61,957 nt of DNA, taken from Streptosporangiaceae bacterium. Its GTDB lineage: Bacteria > Actinomycetota > Actinomycetes > Streptosporangiales > Streptosporangiaceae. Positions within the stretch are counted from its first letter, which is position 1; each line of letters begins with the position of its first letter. Below the pieces are notes generated by a model. That model saw nothing but the letters and a program-made list of their open reading frames with translations, was not told where the DNA came from and ran no database searches. This document shows positions 34,679-42,708 of the stretch, one piece after another. A program made the position numbers and the translations under genes. Where the stretch lies: assembly GCA_025964715.1 (NCBI GenBank), contig JAOPYH010000205.1, positions 1 through 61,957 on the forward strand, written 5' to 3'.

Positions 34679-35716
34679 TCAACGCCCGCGGTCTCCCTCG
34701 GGTCCGGGCGCCAGCTCGTACGGCGGAGTGGGCGTCTGCCCCCTGTCCAGCCGAGGCGCGTCCATGCGGCCCCTGCCGGAGGTCCGGGGGCGTGCCACGG
34801 TGCGCTTGTCCTCCGTAGCGGCGGGCGCCTGGCCGGCCGGGCCGCCGAAGGCCTTCGAGACGGCCTGCAGCGCCGTGGTGACCTCGCTCGGGATCACCCA
34901 GAACGTGTTGCCCTCGCCCTGGGCGAGCTGCGGGAGCGTCTGGAGGTACTGATAGGCCAGCAGCTTGGGGTCGGGGTCGTTGTCGTGGATCGCGGTGAAC
35001 ACCGTCTCGATGGCCTTGGACTGACCCTCGGCCTTGAGGATCAGCGCCCGCTTCTCGCCCTCCGCCTTCAGGATCTCGCTCTGCTTGTCCCCCTCAGCGG
35101 TGAGGATCTTGGACTGCCGCAGTCCCTCCGCGGTGAGGATGGCCGCGCGCTTCTCCCGCTCGGCGCGCATCTGCTTCTCCATCGCGTCCTTGATGGACGA
35201 AGGCGGCTCGATCGCCTTGATCTCCACCCGGGTGACCCGGATGCCCCACTTGCCGGAGGCGTCGTCGAGGACGCCGCGCAGCGCGGTGTTGATGCGGTCC
35301 CGCGAGGTCAGGCTGGCCTCCAGGTCCAGGGTGCCGATCACGTTGCGCAGCGTGGTGGCGGTCAGCTGCTCGATGGCCTTGATGTAGTTCACGATCTCGT
35401 AGTCGGCCGCCCGTGGATCGGTGACCTGGAAGAACAGCACCGTGTCGATGTAGACGACGACGTTGTCCTCGGTGATGACCGGCTGAGCCTGGAAGGACAC
35501 GACCTGCTCGCGCAGGTCGATCAGGGGCTTGACCCGGTCCACGATCGGGATGATGAAGCTGATGCCGGGCTCGAGCGTACGGTGGTAGCGGCCCAGCCGT
35601 TCGACGTTGCGGGCGCGCGCCTGCGGGATGATCCATACCGCCCGCATCACCGCTGTGGTGAGCACCAGCACCACGCCGATGAGGGCGACGAGCACGGCGA
35701 CGGCGAAGTCGGTCAT
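34679..35716 (-). CDS. SPFH/Band 7 (stomatin-like) membrane protein
   Basis: The 345-residue protein has one N-terminal membrane helix (residues 5-27), the stomatin core (PQARARNVERLGRYHRTLEPGISFIIPIVDRV, VVVYIDTVLFFQVTDPRAADYE, VIGTLDLEASLTSRDRINTALR), a coiled coil built of repeated ILTAEG/ILKAEG units and a proline-rich polar tail. Such proteins oligomerise at the membrane and mark functional microdomains, often regulating a protease. The gene is translationally coupled to an NfeD-family gene just upstream (ATGA overlap), the classic NfeD/stomatin pair. ATG 35716 follows GGGAGGG. The last 60 residues have no counterpart that I recognise. Confidence 0.9.
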   Translation of the reverse strand: MTDFAVAVLVALIGVVLVLTTAVMRAVWIIPQARARNVERLGRYHRTLEPGISFIIPIVDRVKPLIDLREQVVSFQAQPVITEDNVVVYIDTVLFFQVTDPRAADYEIVNYIKAIEQLTATTLRNVIGTLDLEASLTSRDRINTALRGVLDDASGKWGIRVTRVEIKAIEPPSSIKDAMEKQMRAEREKRAAILTAEGLRQSKILTAEGDKQSEILKAEGEKRALILKAEGQSKAIETVFTAIHDNDPDPKLLAYQYLQTLPQLAQGEGNTFWVIPSEVTTALQAVSKAFGGPAGQAPAATEDKRTVARPRTSGRGRMDAPRLDRGQTPTPPYELAPGPEGDRGR

Positions 35717-36150
35717 GATCCCTCCCGGGGATACACGAGGGCGGTCGCTCCTTGGATCGCGAGGACGTCGACGGCCGCGCCTTCGGGGATGACGATGTCG
35801 GGGTCGTACGGACGAGCGGTCCATTCCTCGCCGCCGATCCGGACCCGCCCGGCGTGCTTGGTCACCTCGGTGAGCGCGAGCGCCTCGCGGCCGACCAGAG
35901 CGGCGACCCCGGACCGAAGGCTCGGCGGCTGGCGGATGTGCCGGTTGGCGATCGGGCGTACGACCCCCAGGCCGGCGAGGGAGACCGCCGCGAAGACGCC
36001 GACCTGGACCACGACGGGAAGGCCCGCCAGGCCCACCAGGCCGGCGGCCGCGGCGGCGACCGCGAGCAGGCCGAGGCCGAGGGTGAGGCTCATCAGCTCC
36101 GCCACGCCCAGCACGGCGGCCACGACCATCCAGACGACCCAGGGCTCCAT
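35713..36150 (-). CDS. NfeD-family membrane protein
   Basis: The 145-residue protein is the short, non-protease form of NfeD: three or four transmembrane helices (residues 3-70) and a C-terminal OB-fold beta barrel (ALVGREALALTEVTKHAGRVRIGGEEWTARPYDPDIVIPEGAAVDVLAIQGATALVYP). It acts as partner of the stomatin encoded just downstream, overlapping by four bases. ATG 36150 has GAGGAGA upstream. A longer in-frame start at 36279 would add non-hydrophobic sequence and is not used. Confidence 0.9.
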   Translation of the reverse strand: MEPWVVWMVVAAVLGVAELMSLTLGLGLLAVAAAAAGLVGLAGLPVVVQVGVFAAVSLAGLGVVRPIANRHIRQPPSLRSGVAALVGREALALTEVTKHAGRVRIGGEEWTARPYDPDIVIPEGAAVDVLAIQGATALVYPREGS

Positions 36151-36366
36151 CACGTCTCCTCGGAGACGGTTGCTTGTCCCGCCTTTAACCGTAACTCCAC
36201 AGTGACGGAGACGGCCATGCGAAAACCCCATGCACCGTGCGTTTTTGGTCCGCGAGCACGCCTCCGCGCATAGGGCCACGCCGAAGGGGCACGCCTGCCA
36301 GGGACCGTCCCGCGGGTTCGGTGTCGATTACGGGGCCTCCGGTACGGCGAGAGGAGGATCGGGATC

Positions 36367-37299
36367 GTGGACCACGGAGTCAGGAAAATCTTCCGGCGCA
36401 GGTCCCGGCCATTGCCGCGCGCACATCCGGTGGACCTCGCGGAGGGCCTGCAGCACGCTCGCGGGCTGGACCCGGCCGTCCGGTCGCTCTCCCGGGCCGT
36501 GCGAGGCGTGCTGCCGCCCGGTCCGATCAAGGACATCCTCCACGGGGTGCCGGCCGGGCAGCCCGCGCACCCACCCCTGACCGACGTCCCGGTCGGCTGC
36601 TGGACCTCGGCGGCCATCCTGGACCTCATGCCGGGCGGCCACCAGGCCTCCGCGATCCTGATCGCCGTGGGGCTGGCCGCGGCCGCCCCGGCGGCCCTGA
36701 CCGGCCTGGCCGACTGGTCCGCGCTGCACCTCGAACAGCAGCGGGTCGGCCTGATCCACGCCGCCGGCACGACCACGGCGAGCTGCATCTATCTGCTGTC
36801 CCTGGCGGCACGCCGCCGGGGCTACGACGGCACGGGGAAGGCCCTCGGCTATGCCGGCTACACCGCTCTGCTGCTGGGCGCCTATCTCGGCGGCCATATG
36901 GCGTTCCGGCAGGGCGCCGGCGCGAGCCACGCCGAGCCGGTGGCGCACCTGGTGCCGCTCGGCTGGCAGGACCTGTGCCGGGCGGACGAGCTGCCGGAGG
37001 GCTGGCCGGTCTACCGCCGGCTCGGCTACATCAGCCTCTTCGTCCTTCGTACCGGTTATGACATCCACGTCCTCGGCGACCGCTGCGCGCACCTGGCGGG
37101 CCCGCTGCACCAGGGCCGCGTCGTCTTCGAGCGCGACGCCTACGGGGCCGATCAGCTGTGCGTGGTGTGCCCATGGCACGGCAGCACGTTCCGGGTCAGG
37201 GACGGGGCCGTCGTGCACGGGCCCGCGACCGGTCGTCAGCCCGCCTTCGACACGCGGCTGAGCGAGGAGGGCATGGTGCAGGTCCGTCCGAAGATCTGA
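36367..37299 (+). CDS. DUF2231 membrane domain fused to Rieske [2Fe-2S] domain
   Basis: The 310-residue protein has two parts. Residues 1-190 hold the DUF2231 region, with HPPLTDVPVG and four hydrophobic helices. Residues 195-305 form a Rieske domain: GDRCAHLAGPLHQG (Cys-X-His) and CVVCPWHGSTF (Cys-X2-His) bind the [2Fe-2S] cluster, ending in the usual HGPATGRQPAFDTR. The cluster would face the cytoplasm or exterior next to the membrane. The fusion type is known in some bacteria and may serve in electron transfer to an unidentified partner. GTG 36367 follows AGGAGGAT about ten bases away. No oxygenase or reductase gene lies next to it; the gene is convergent with the ZIP-like gene. Confidence 0.86.
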   Translation: MDHGVRKIFRRRSRPLPRAHPVDLAEGLQHARGLDPAVRSLSRAVRGVLPPGPIKDILHGVPAGQPAHPPLTDVPVGCWTSAAILDLMPGGHQASAILIAVGLAAAAPAALTGLADWSALHLEQQRVGLIHAAGTTTASCIYLLSLAARRRGYDGTGKALGYAGYTALLLGAYLGGHMAFRQGAGASHAEPVAHLVPLGWQDLCRADELPEGWPVYRRLGYISLFVLRTGYDIHVLGDRCAHLAGPLHQGRVVFERDAYGADQLCVVCPWHGSTFRVRDGAVVHGPATGRQPAFDTRLSEEGMVQVRPKI

Positions 37300-37315
37300 G
37301 GACCCGTGCCACACG

Positions 37316-38788
37316 TCACCGGGAACACGTGGCGTAGGCCTTCAGCAGTCTCTGGCGCTGTTGCGCGGTGAGGGCGCCGACCCGGCGCTTGCGGTCGACC
37401 TTGCCGCTCGCCATCAGCGCCGCGACCTTTCCCCGGTCGCAGCCGGGGAGCGCGTCGAGGAGCTGCGCCACCGGCAGGCGCTTGGCCGTGGTGTCCTTGC
37501 GCTCGAGGACCTCGGCGAGGCTGATCCGGCCGGCCTTCACCGACATCAGGATCTCCGTCCGATCCCGGCCGGCGAGGGTCGTGGCGCTGTCCGCCGGCGC
37601 TCCGGGGGTCCGGCGGGCGGCGGGCTTCGGCGGCGTGGGAGCTCGTGTCCTCGGAGCCGGGGAGCGTATCGGGGTCCTCGGTGCCGGGACCCTCGGCGCC
37701 GGTGACGGCTGCGCCGTCGGCTGCTGTACGGAGGGGCTCCCGGCCGTGGGCTGCGGTGCCGGCTCCTCGTGTTCCGGCGACCTGGCCACGGGGCTTTCAT
37801 CATCATCATCCCGTTCCTGGCGGGGCCTGGGTAACGCCTCCGTGCCATGCTCGTCACCGCCATGCGGACCGGCCCACCCCTCGTAGCGCGGTGGCCGGGT
37901 CCCGTGCCCGAAGGTCTCGATGAACTTGGTGTGCTGCTCGCGGCTGACGCGCCGCTGGACCTCGTGGGCCATCGCCAGCAGCGCCGCGACGCTCACCGCG
38001 ACCACCGCTGCGATGGCGAGGTGCCGGCTCATCGGACGCTCGCCCTCCTGCCGGCGTACCGCGAGTCTGAGGCCGACCAGGGCGGTGCGCAGCAGCACAC
38101 CGGCCACCATCCCGAGCAGCACCGGCACGAGCCGGCCGGGCAGCGGACTGAAGGTGGCGAACAGCAGGCCCGCTATCGGGCTGAGACACGCCACCAGCAA
38201 CCACGGCACCATCCGTTGCTCGGCCATGTCCAGGAGCGCGGCCAGCGCGAGCCCCTCACTGGCCGAGTGCACCATCAGCGCGATCACGACGACCGCCGAC
38301 GTGCTGAGCGCCAGGGTGGCGCCCTCGATCGCGCGGTGGGTGGTGAGGGCCGCGGCGGTGCCCATCCCGCCGAACATGGCCGCCCCGACCGCCTCCTTCA
38401 GCCGCCGGTGGCGGCCGGGCGCGTGCTGGGCGACGACCTCCTCGTCCGAGGCCACCTCGAGTCCATAGTCCTCCCGGGTCAGGTAGGTGATGGCCAGGAA
38501 GCCCACCGCCGCCGCGACGCCGATCGCCCAGATCGGGACCCCGACGGCGACGGCGTCCCGCCAGGCGTCGGGAAGCAGGTCGGTCAGGGTGACCACCAGC
38601 ATGGTGGCGGACGCGATCGCCAGCCACGCCACCACGTGCTTGGACTTGTGCCGCGCCAGGAATGCGCCGCCGATGGTCGACACCGCGACGAGGACCACGG
38701 CGATCCAGACCCTGATGCCGGATGGCTCACCCTCCCCCAGCGCAGGCTCGACGTGCTGTAGCAACCACGTGAACTGCATTTCCGGCAC
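37316..38788 (-). CDS. ZIP-like membrane transporter with C-terminal IHF-like H2TH domain
   Basis: The 490-residue protein starts with six to eight membrane helices (residues 25-275). THRAIEGATLA and VHSASEGLALA are copies of the H-x3-EG metal-binding motif of ZIP zinc/iron transporters, though the usual second His/Asn residues are not all clear. A long low-complexity, Pro/Arg/acidic linker covers residues 285-415. The last 75 residues (ILMSVKAGRISLAEVLERKD through RVGALTAQQRQRLLKAYA) match the helix-two-turns-helix of the actinobacterial integration host factor mIHF: the ALLEALP-type helix is LLDALPGCDRGKVAALM and the RRVRGLG-type turn is KRRVGAL. The combination would tether a DNA-binding domain to the membrane. 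It follows a DivIVA-domain gene by 58 bases on the same strand. Confidence 0.75.
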   Translation of the reverse strand: MPEMQFTWLLQHVEPALGEGEPSGIRVWIAVVLVAVSTIGGAFLARHKSKHVVAWLAIASATMLVVTLTDLLPDAWRDAVAVGVPIWAIGVAAAVGFLAITYLTREDYGLEVASDEEVVAQHAPGRHRRLKEAVGAAMFGGMGTAAALTTHRAIEGATLALSTSAVVVIALMVHSASEGLALAALLDMAEQRMVPWLLVACLSPIAGLLFATFSPLPGRLVPVLLGMVAGVLLRTALVGLRLAVRRQEGERPMSRHLAIAAVVAVSVAALLAMAHEVQRRVSREQHTKFIETFGHGTRPPRYEGWAGPHGGDEHGTEALPRPRQERDDDDESPVARSPEHEEPAPQPTAGSPSVQQPTAQPSPAPRVPAPRTPIRSPAPRTRAPTPPKPAARRTPGAPADSATTLAGRDRTEILMSVKAGRISLAEVLERKDTTAKRLPVAQLLDALPGCDRGKVAALMASGKVDRKRRVGALTAQQRQRLLKAYATCSR

Positions 38789-38845
38789 CCCCTTGTCCAG
38801 CCGCCGGCGTGTGTCGCCGCTCGACCCCCCCGGCGAAGGGCTCTG

Positions 38846-39373
38846 TCAGTAGGTGTCCTCCTGCTCGTCGATCTCGACGAGCAGGCCTCGGAGCTGTCCG
38901 ATCTGGTGTTCCAGGCTGTCTCTGAGCCGGTTTCCGTAGTTGCGCGCTTCGCGCTTGACCGCCTCGGCGTGGTCGCGGGCCTCGGCCACGATGTCCCTGG
39001 CCTCCTGCTGGGCCGTGGCGATCGCCCGGTCGGCGGTCTCCTGCGCCATCGCGACGATCCGCGACGCGCCCTCGGCGGCGGTCGGCCGATGCTGCCGGGG
39101 GTCGTGCAGCCGGGCTCTCAGCACCGCGTTCTCGCGGAGCACCCGGTGAAGAGTGTTCTCGACCTCGTAGAGAAAGGTGTCGACCTGGCTCAGGTCATAG
39201 CCCTCGCGGAGGCGGACGGTGGCGAAGACCTTGTTGTGCACGTCGGAAGGGGTGAGCCATCCCGCGTCCGCCCCGGTGCCCTGCTCGACCTCCATGAGGC
39301 CGGTCACCTCGGCCGCCTTCGCGCTCCGGCCGGAGCCGTTCGGGCTGGTTAAGACCTCGTCGGCTTGCGTCAT
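38846..39373 (-). CDS. DivIVA-domain coiled-coil protein
   Basis: The 175-residue protein has a DivIVA-type N-terminal domain (GWLTPSDVHNKVFATVRLREGYDLSQVDTFLYEVENTLHRVLREN, residues 39-83) and a long helical coiled coil rich in Ala, Glu and Arg (residues 95-170). DivIVA proteins bind curved membrane and organise tip growth and division; short ones act as accessory partners. The first 35 residues are unstructured, unlike canonical DivIVA/Wag31 where the domain is at the very start. ATG 39373 follows AGAGGG. Downstream lies the ZIP-IHF gene; upstream at 39546 ends the SOS-box gene. Confidence 0.82.
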   Translation of the reverse strand: MTQADEVLTSPNGSGRSAKAAEVTGLMEVEQGTGADAGWLTPSDVHNKVFATVRLREGYDLSQVDTFLYEVENTLHRVLRENAVLRARLHDPRQHRPTAAEGASRIVAMAQETADRAIATAQQEARDIVAEARDHAEAVKREARNYGNRLRDSLEHQIGQLRGLLVEIDEQEDTY

Positions 39374-39545
39374 GGGGCAACCCTCTCTTGGTGAACCACT
39401 GGAGCGAACCACACACAACGCTACCCTTTCATTGCTCTGAGTAATCGTCGTCTTGGTGTGGCGACCCCGGAGCCACGGGTAAAAGATGCCGACGCCGGCA
39501 CCGGGCGCGCGCGATCAGCGCCTCGCCCTGAGGATCAGGCCCGGG

Positions 39546-39806
39546 TCACTGCCCGGCGCGCTCGCCGTCCCCGGTTCGCGGGGGCCGCTCGGCGCCCGAG
39601 ACGGGATGTTCTACAAGGGCGAGCACGCGGCTGGCCATGAACCGCGCGGTGCGGATGGGTGTGCCCGTACGGGTCACCTCGCTGACCTCCACGACGCCCC
39701 GCCGGTTGGTGATGTCCACCCTGCGGCCCGCCCGGGTGGCGGCCACCTCGTACGTTCGCGTCACCCCGCCGGCATCGATGACGATCTCGACCCAGTCGCC
39801 CTTCAT
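39546..39806 (-). CDS. small protein of unknown function behind an SOS box
   Basis: The 86-residue protein has no recognised family. The N-terminal half is beta-rich (WVEIVIDAGGVTRTYEVAATRAGRRVDITNRRGVVEVSEVTRTGTPIRTARFMASRVLALVEHP) and the last 20 residues are polar. ATG 39806 has GGAGG at ideal spacing. A LexA-type palindrome lies 21 bases upstream, so the gene is expected to be induced by DNA damage. It stands 90 bases from the TauE/SafE gene and 170 bases from the DivIVA-domain gene. Confidence 0.65.
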   Translation of the reverse strand: MKGDWVEIVIDAGGVTRTYEVAATRAGRRVDITNRRGVVEVSEVTRTGTPIRTARFMASRVLALVEHPVSGAERPPRTGDGERAGQ

Positions 39807-39826
39807 GGCGTGACCCTCCGCCTCCA

Positions 39827-39842
39827 TCGAACATATATTCGA
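39827..39842. promoter_or_regulatory. LexA SOS box
   Basis: TCGAACATATATTCGA matches the actinobacterial/Gram-positive SOS consensus (CGAAC-N4-GTTCG) in 9 of 10 conserved bases; the half-sites are CGAAC and ATTCG. It is placed between the TauE/SafE gene and the small gene at 39806, on the promoter of the latter. Confidence 0.7.
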
Positions 39843-39895
39843 CTTATACCCGTCCAAAGAACTCTTGAACCGGGGGCGTACGTCCGAAAGACCGG

Positions 39896-40651
39896 TCAGC
39901 CGGACAGCAGCTTGCCGATGGCGGCGATTCCCACCACCACGATGAAGCCGCGCAGCACCACGGCCGGCAGGCGCCGGCCGAACGACGAGCCCACCAGGCC
40001 GCCGAGGGTCGAGCCGACCGCGATGAGCAGGGTGACGAGCCAGTCGACGTCGGCCACGGCGATGAACAAGACAGCGGCGGCAGCGTTGACAAGACCTGAC
40101 AGGAGGTTCTTCGCGCCGATGATCCGCTGCAGATCGTCGTCCAGGAAGATGCCCAGCAGCGCGATGAGCACGACGCCCTGAGCGGCGCCGAAGTAACCCC
40201 CGTAGATTCCCGCCGCGAACACGCCGAGCCACAGCCATGGGCCGCCGTGCGGATGGCTGTTGTCGCGCCGCGCCGCCAGCCACCCGTTCAGCCGTGGCTG
40301 CAGGACCACGAGGACAAGGGCGCCGACGATCAGGGCGGGGACGATGAACTTGAACGCGTCCTTGAGGAGGAAGAGCAGCAGGACGCCACCGAGCAGCGAC
40401 CCGAGCATCGACGCGAGGCCGAGCCGGAGCAGCCTGCTCCGCTGACCGGCCAGGACATCGCGATAACCGAAGGTGGCCGCGGCGGAACCCGGCACCAGGC
40501 CGATGTTGTTGGACACGTTCGCAACGACGGGCGGGTAGCCGAGTGCCACCAGCACCGGGAACGTGATCAGGGATCCGGACCCCACGACCGCGTTGATCCC
40601 ACCCGCGGCGAGACCCGCTCCGAACACGGCCGCCGCTTCGAGGACGTTCAC
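39896..40651 (-). CDS. TauE/SafE family permease (sulfite/organosulfonate export type)
   Basis: The 251-residue protein has eight hydrophobic helices and the family repeat: GGINAVVGSGSLITFPVLVALGYPPVVANVSNNIGLVPGS in the first half and IYGGYFGAAQGVVLIALLG in the second. Members transport small anions or sulfonates across the membrane. GTG 40651 is the only start that gives the N-terminal helix; the ribosome site is weak. A 30-base hairpin terminator separates it from the ABC ATPase. It is probably transcribed alone. Confidence 0.88.
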   Translation of the reverse strand: MNVLEAAAVFGAGLAAGGINAVVGSGSLITFPVLVALGYPPVVANVSNNIGLVPGSAAATFGYRDVLAGQRSRLLRLGLASMLGSLLGGVLLLFLLKDAFKFIVPALIVGALVLVVLQPRLNGWLAARRDNSHPHGGPWLWLGVFAAGIYGGYFGAAQGVVLIALLGIFLDDDLQRIIGAKNLLSGLVNAAAAVLFIAVADVDWLVTLLIAVGSTLGGLVGSSFGRRLPAVVLRGFIVVVGIAAIGKLLSG

Positions 40652-40700
40652 GCGAGAAAGCTTCGCGACAATCGGGTCGTCATTCGCATGAGCGTAGGCA

Positions 40701-40730
40701 AACCCCCGGGCTGCTCAGAGCCCGGGGGTT
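40701..40730 (-). terminator. terminator hairpin after the ABC ATPase gene
   Basis: AACCCCCGGGCT at 40701-40712 and AGCCCGGGGGTT at 40719-40730 form a perfect 12-bp stem with a 6-base loop. The stem starts within the stop codon of the ABC ATPase gene (40730-40732). Confidence 0.75.
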
Positions 40731-41518
40731 CAGCGGACGGCGCGGGCGTACCAACGGCCGTTCTGGCGATCCACGGTCAGCGGCAGCCCGAAGCAGTCGG
40801 ACAGGTGCTCTGGCGTGAACACCTCGTCGACCTTGCCCATGGCGGCCACCGAGCCACGCCGGAGCAGAAGCGCGTGGGTGAACGCCTCGGGCACCTCTTC
40901 GACATGGTGCGTGACCAGCACCATGGCGGGCGCCATCGGGTCCTCGGCGAGCCGGCCGAGCCTGGTGACCAGATCTTCGCGACCGCCGAGGTCCAGGCCC
41001 GCCGCCGGTTCGTCGAGCAGCAGCAGTTCCGGGTCCGGCATCAGCGCTCGGGCGATCATCACACGTTTGCGTTCGCCCTCCGACAGCGTCGAGAACGTGC
41101 GCCGGATCAGGTCTGCGCAGCCCAGCGCGTCGAGCAGCTCGACGGCGCGGGTGAGGTCGGTGGAGTCGTACTCCTCTCTCCACCGGCCGATGATGGCGTA
41201 GGACGCCGTCAGCACCAGGTCTATGACCTTCTCGTTCTTGGGCACCTTCTCCGCGACCGCGGCGCTGGTGAAGCCGATGCGCGGTCGAAGATCGAAAACG
41301 TCGGTGCGGCCAAGCCGCTCACCGAGGATCGACACCTCACCCTCACTCGGGTGAAGCATGGCGGCGGCGACCTGGAGGAGCGTGGTCTTGCCCGCTCCGT
41401 TGGGGCCGATGATGACCCACCGCTCGTCCTCGTTGACCGTCCAGTCGACGTCGCGGAGCAATGCCGCCCCGTCCCGCCGGACCCCGACGCCGTGAAGTTG
41501 CAGTACCTCGCCGGCCAT
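40730..41518 (-). CDS. ABC-type ATP-binding protein (single domain, YnjD/ModF-like)
   Basis: The 262-residue ATPase has GPNGAGKTT (Walker A), SEGERKRVMIARALMPDP (signature, degenerate LSEGE), LLLDEPAAGLDL (Walker B) and VTHHVEEVPE (H-loop). It lacks a permease partner in the operon. The family includes molybdate/iron importers and the translation factor-like uncoupled ATPases. The presence of VEEVPEAFTHALLLRRGSV is typical of the ModF/YlmA-type actinobacterial proteins. ATG 41518 follows GGGGAAGGG. A divergent gene of unknown function begins 58 bases away. Confidence 0.8.
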   Translation of the reverse strand: MAGEVLQLHGVGVRRDGAALLRDVDWTVNEDERWVIIGPNGAGKTTLLQVAAAMLHPSEGEVSILGERLGRTDVFDLRPRIGFTSAAVAEKVPKNEKVIDLVLTASYAIIGRWREEYDSTDLTRAVELLDALGCADLIRRTFSTLSEGERKRVMIARALMPDPELLLLDEPAAGLDLGGREDLVTRLGRLAEDPMAPAMVLVTHHVEEVPEAFTHALLLRRGSVAAMGKVDEVFTPEHLSDCFGLPLTVDRQNGRWYARAVR

Positions 41519-41576
41519 CGCGCCCTTCCCCAGGAATCCCATGTCCGGGGACGAACTTATGCCATCTGGAGCACTT

Positions 41577-42359
41577 ATGGTGGTCGGCATGCACGTCGCA
41601 CAATCCTCCGCCGCCCTCGTCGCCTGGGCCAACGCCTGGTTGAGCGGCCACGTGGGGCTGGACGAGGCCGTCGATGCGATCGAAAAGGTGAACGGGCAGC
41701 ATGTGGTGGTCGGGATCCCCGGCGAGAGCTGCGAAGTGCCGATGCGGCGGGGCCTCGGGAGCCTTCGGGGGGCCGGGTTGAGCGCCCTGAGACTGGCCCT
41801 GCCGGTGCCGGGCGACCTGCTCGGGCTGTCCGGTCCGCCGGAGCTCAACACCGCCGCGCTCGAGGCCGGCGAAGCGGCATTGCTCACACTTTCGGACCGG
41901 CAGATCGGGATGGTCCCGGCCGAGGACCGCCGCGGATCGTCCTACGTGGGTGTGCGCTGGAACGTTCTCAGCGCCCGGCCGGGCCTCCCGGACGTGCCGT
42001 CCCTGCCGGAGGCCGACCACCAGCTCACGCTTGCCGTACAGGAGGCCACGGAGGCCCTGACAGCTGTCGACGACGTGTCGGAGTGGCGGCCCGAGATGGC
42101 CGAGGCGCTCACGACGGTGCGAGAGTCCCACAACGGCGAACCTCCGGGCGGGCTGGCGCCGGGCTATCCGGCCCGGGCGCACCGCGTGGCCGCGCTCGCC
42201 GGGCGGCTCAGCGTCGTGGTGGAGCTGGCCCGCCGGGTGGATGAGGGCCTCACCGCCGACCAGATGCGCCGCCGGTCCGAGGCGCTCCGGCTGCTCGACC
42301 GAGCCGTACGGCGGGCCAGGGTCGCCGCCCACAACAGCGCGTTCGACCCCGTTCCCTGA
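41577..42359 (+). CDS. conserved hypothetical protein
   Basis: The 260-residue protein is Ala/Leu-rich with an acidic, non-secreted, soluble composition. I recognise no domain. WANAWLSGHVGLDEAVDAIEKVNGQHVVVGIPG at the start and LDRAVRRARVAAHNSAFDPVP at the end look conserved in character (helix-rich, Arg at the C-terminus). ATG 41577 follows CTGGAGC at six bases; 41589 and 41541 are alternatives. It is divergent from the ABC ATPase, and the gap of 58 bases probably holds both promoters. Confidence 0.65.
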   Translation: MVVGMHVAQSSAALVAWANAWLSGHVGLDEAVDAIEKVNGQHVVVGIPGESCEVPMRRGLGSLRGAGLSALRLALPVPGDLLGLSGPPELNTAALEAGEAALLTLSDRQIGMVPAEDRRGSSYVGVRWNVLSARPGLPDVPSLPEADHQLTLAVQEATEALTAVDDVSEWRPEMAEALTTVRESHNGEPPGGLAPGYPARAHRVAALAGRLSVVVELARRVDEGLTADQMRRRSEALRLLDRAVRRARVAAHNSAFDPVP

Positions 42360-42447
42360 CCCCTCCCCGGCCTTCTGCCACGAACAACCGCGAGATCACG
42401 GCGGAGAAGCCGGGCCGCCCGGGACTACGGGGAGTACGGTCGGAGCC

Positions 42448-42708
42448 GTGAGCACCCAACGCGCGGTCTGTGCGGAGCGCTCCGCCACGCCGGCGGAGCG
42501 CGATCGCGGCCGTACGGTCGCGGAACCGCCGGAGGTGGGAAAGGCTGTTGTCTCGGAGAACACGATCAAAACGCATGTTTCCAATATCCTGATGGAGCTC
42601 GGTCCCGCCGACCGTACGCGGGCAGCGTCGCACGCCGCCGGCACGGCCTCGTCGACGACCGGCGAACCCTACTCACGAGATCGACATCGAAACCCAGTAT
42701 GGACGTAG
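42448..42708 (+). pseudogene. LuxR-type helix-turn-helix remnant
   Basis: The open frame from GTG 42448 contains VSENTIKTHVSNILMELGPADRTRAASHA at about 42553-42639, a recognisable LuxR/NarL C-terminal helix-turn-helix (usual form SENTVKTHVSNILAKL). Nothing upstream resembles a receiver domain or the first HTH helix; the preceding residues are Arg/Ala-rich and random. The frame then runs 10 bases into the phosphatase gene. It is most likely the leftover of a response regulator, now without a promoter or partner. Confidence 0.6.
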
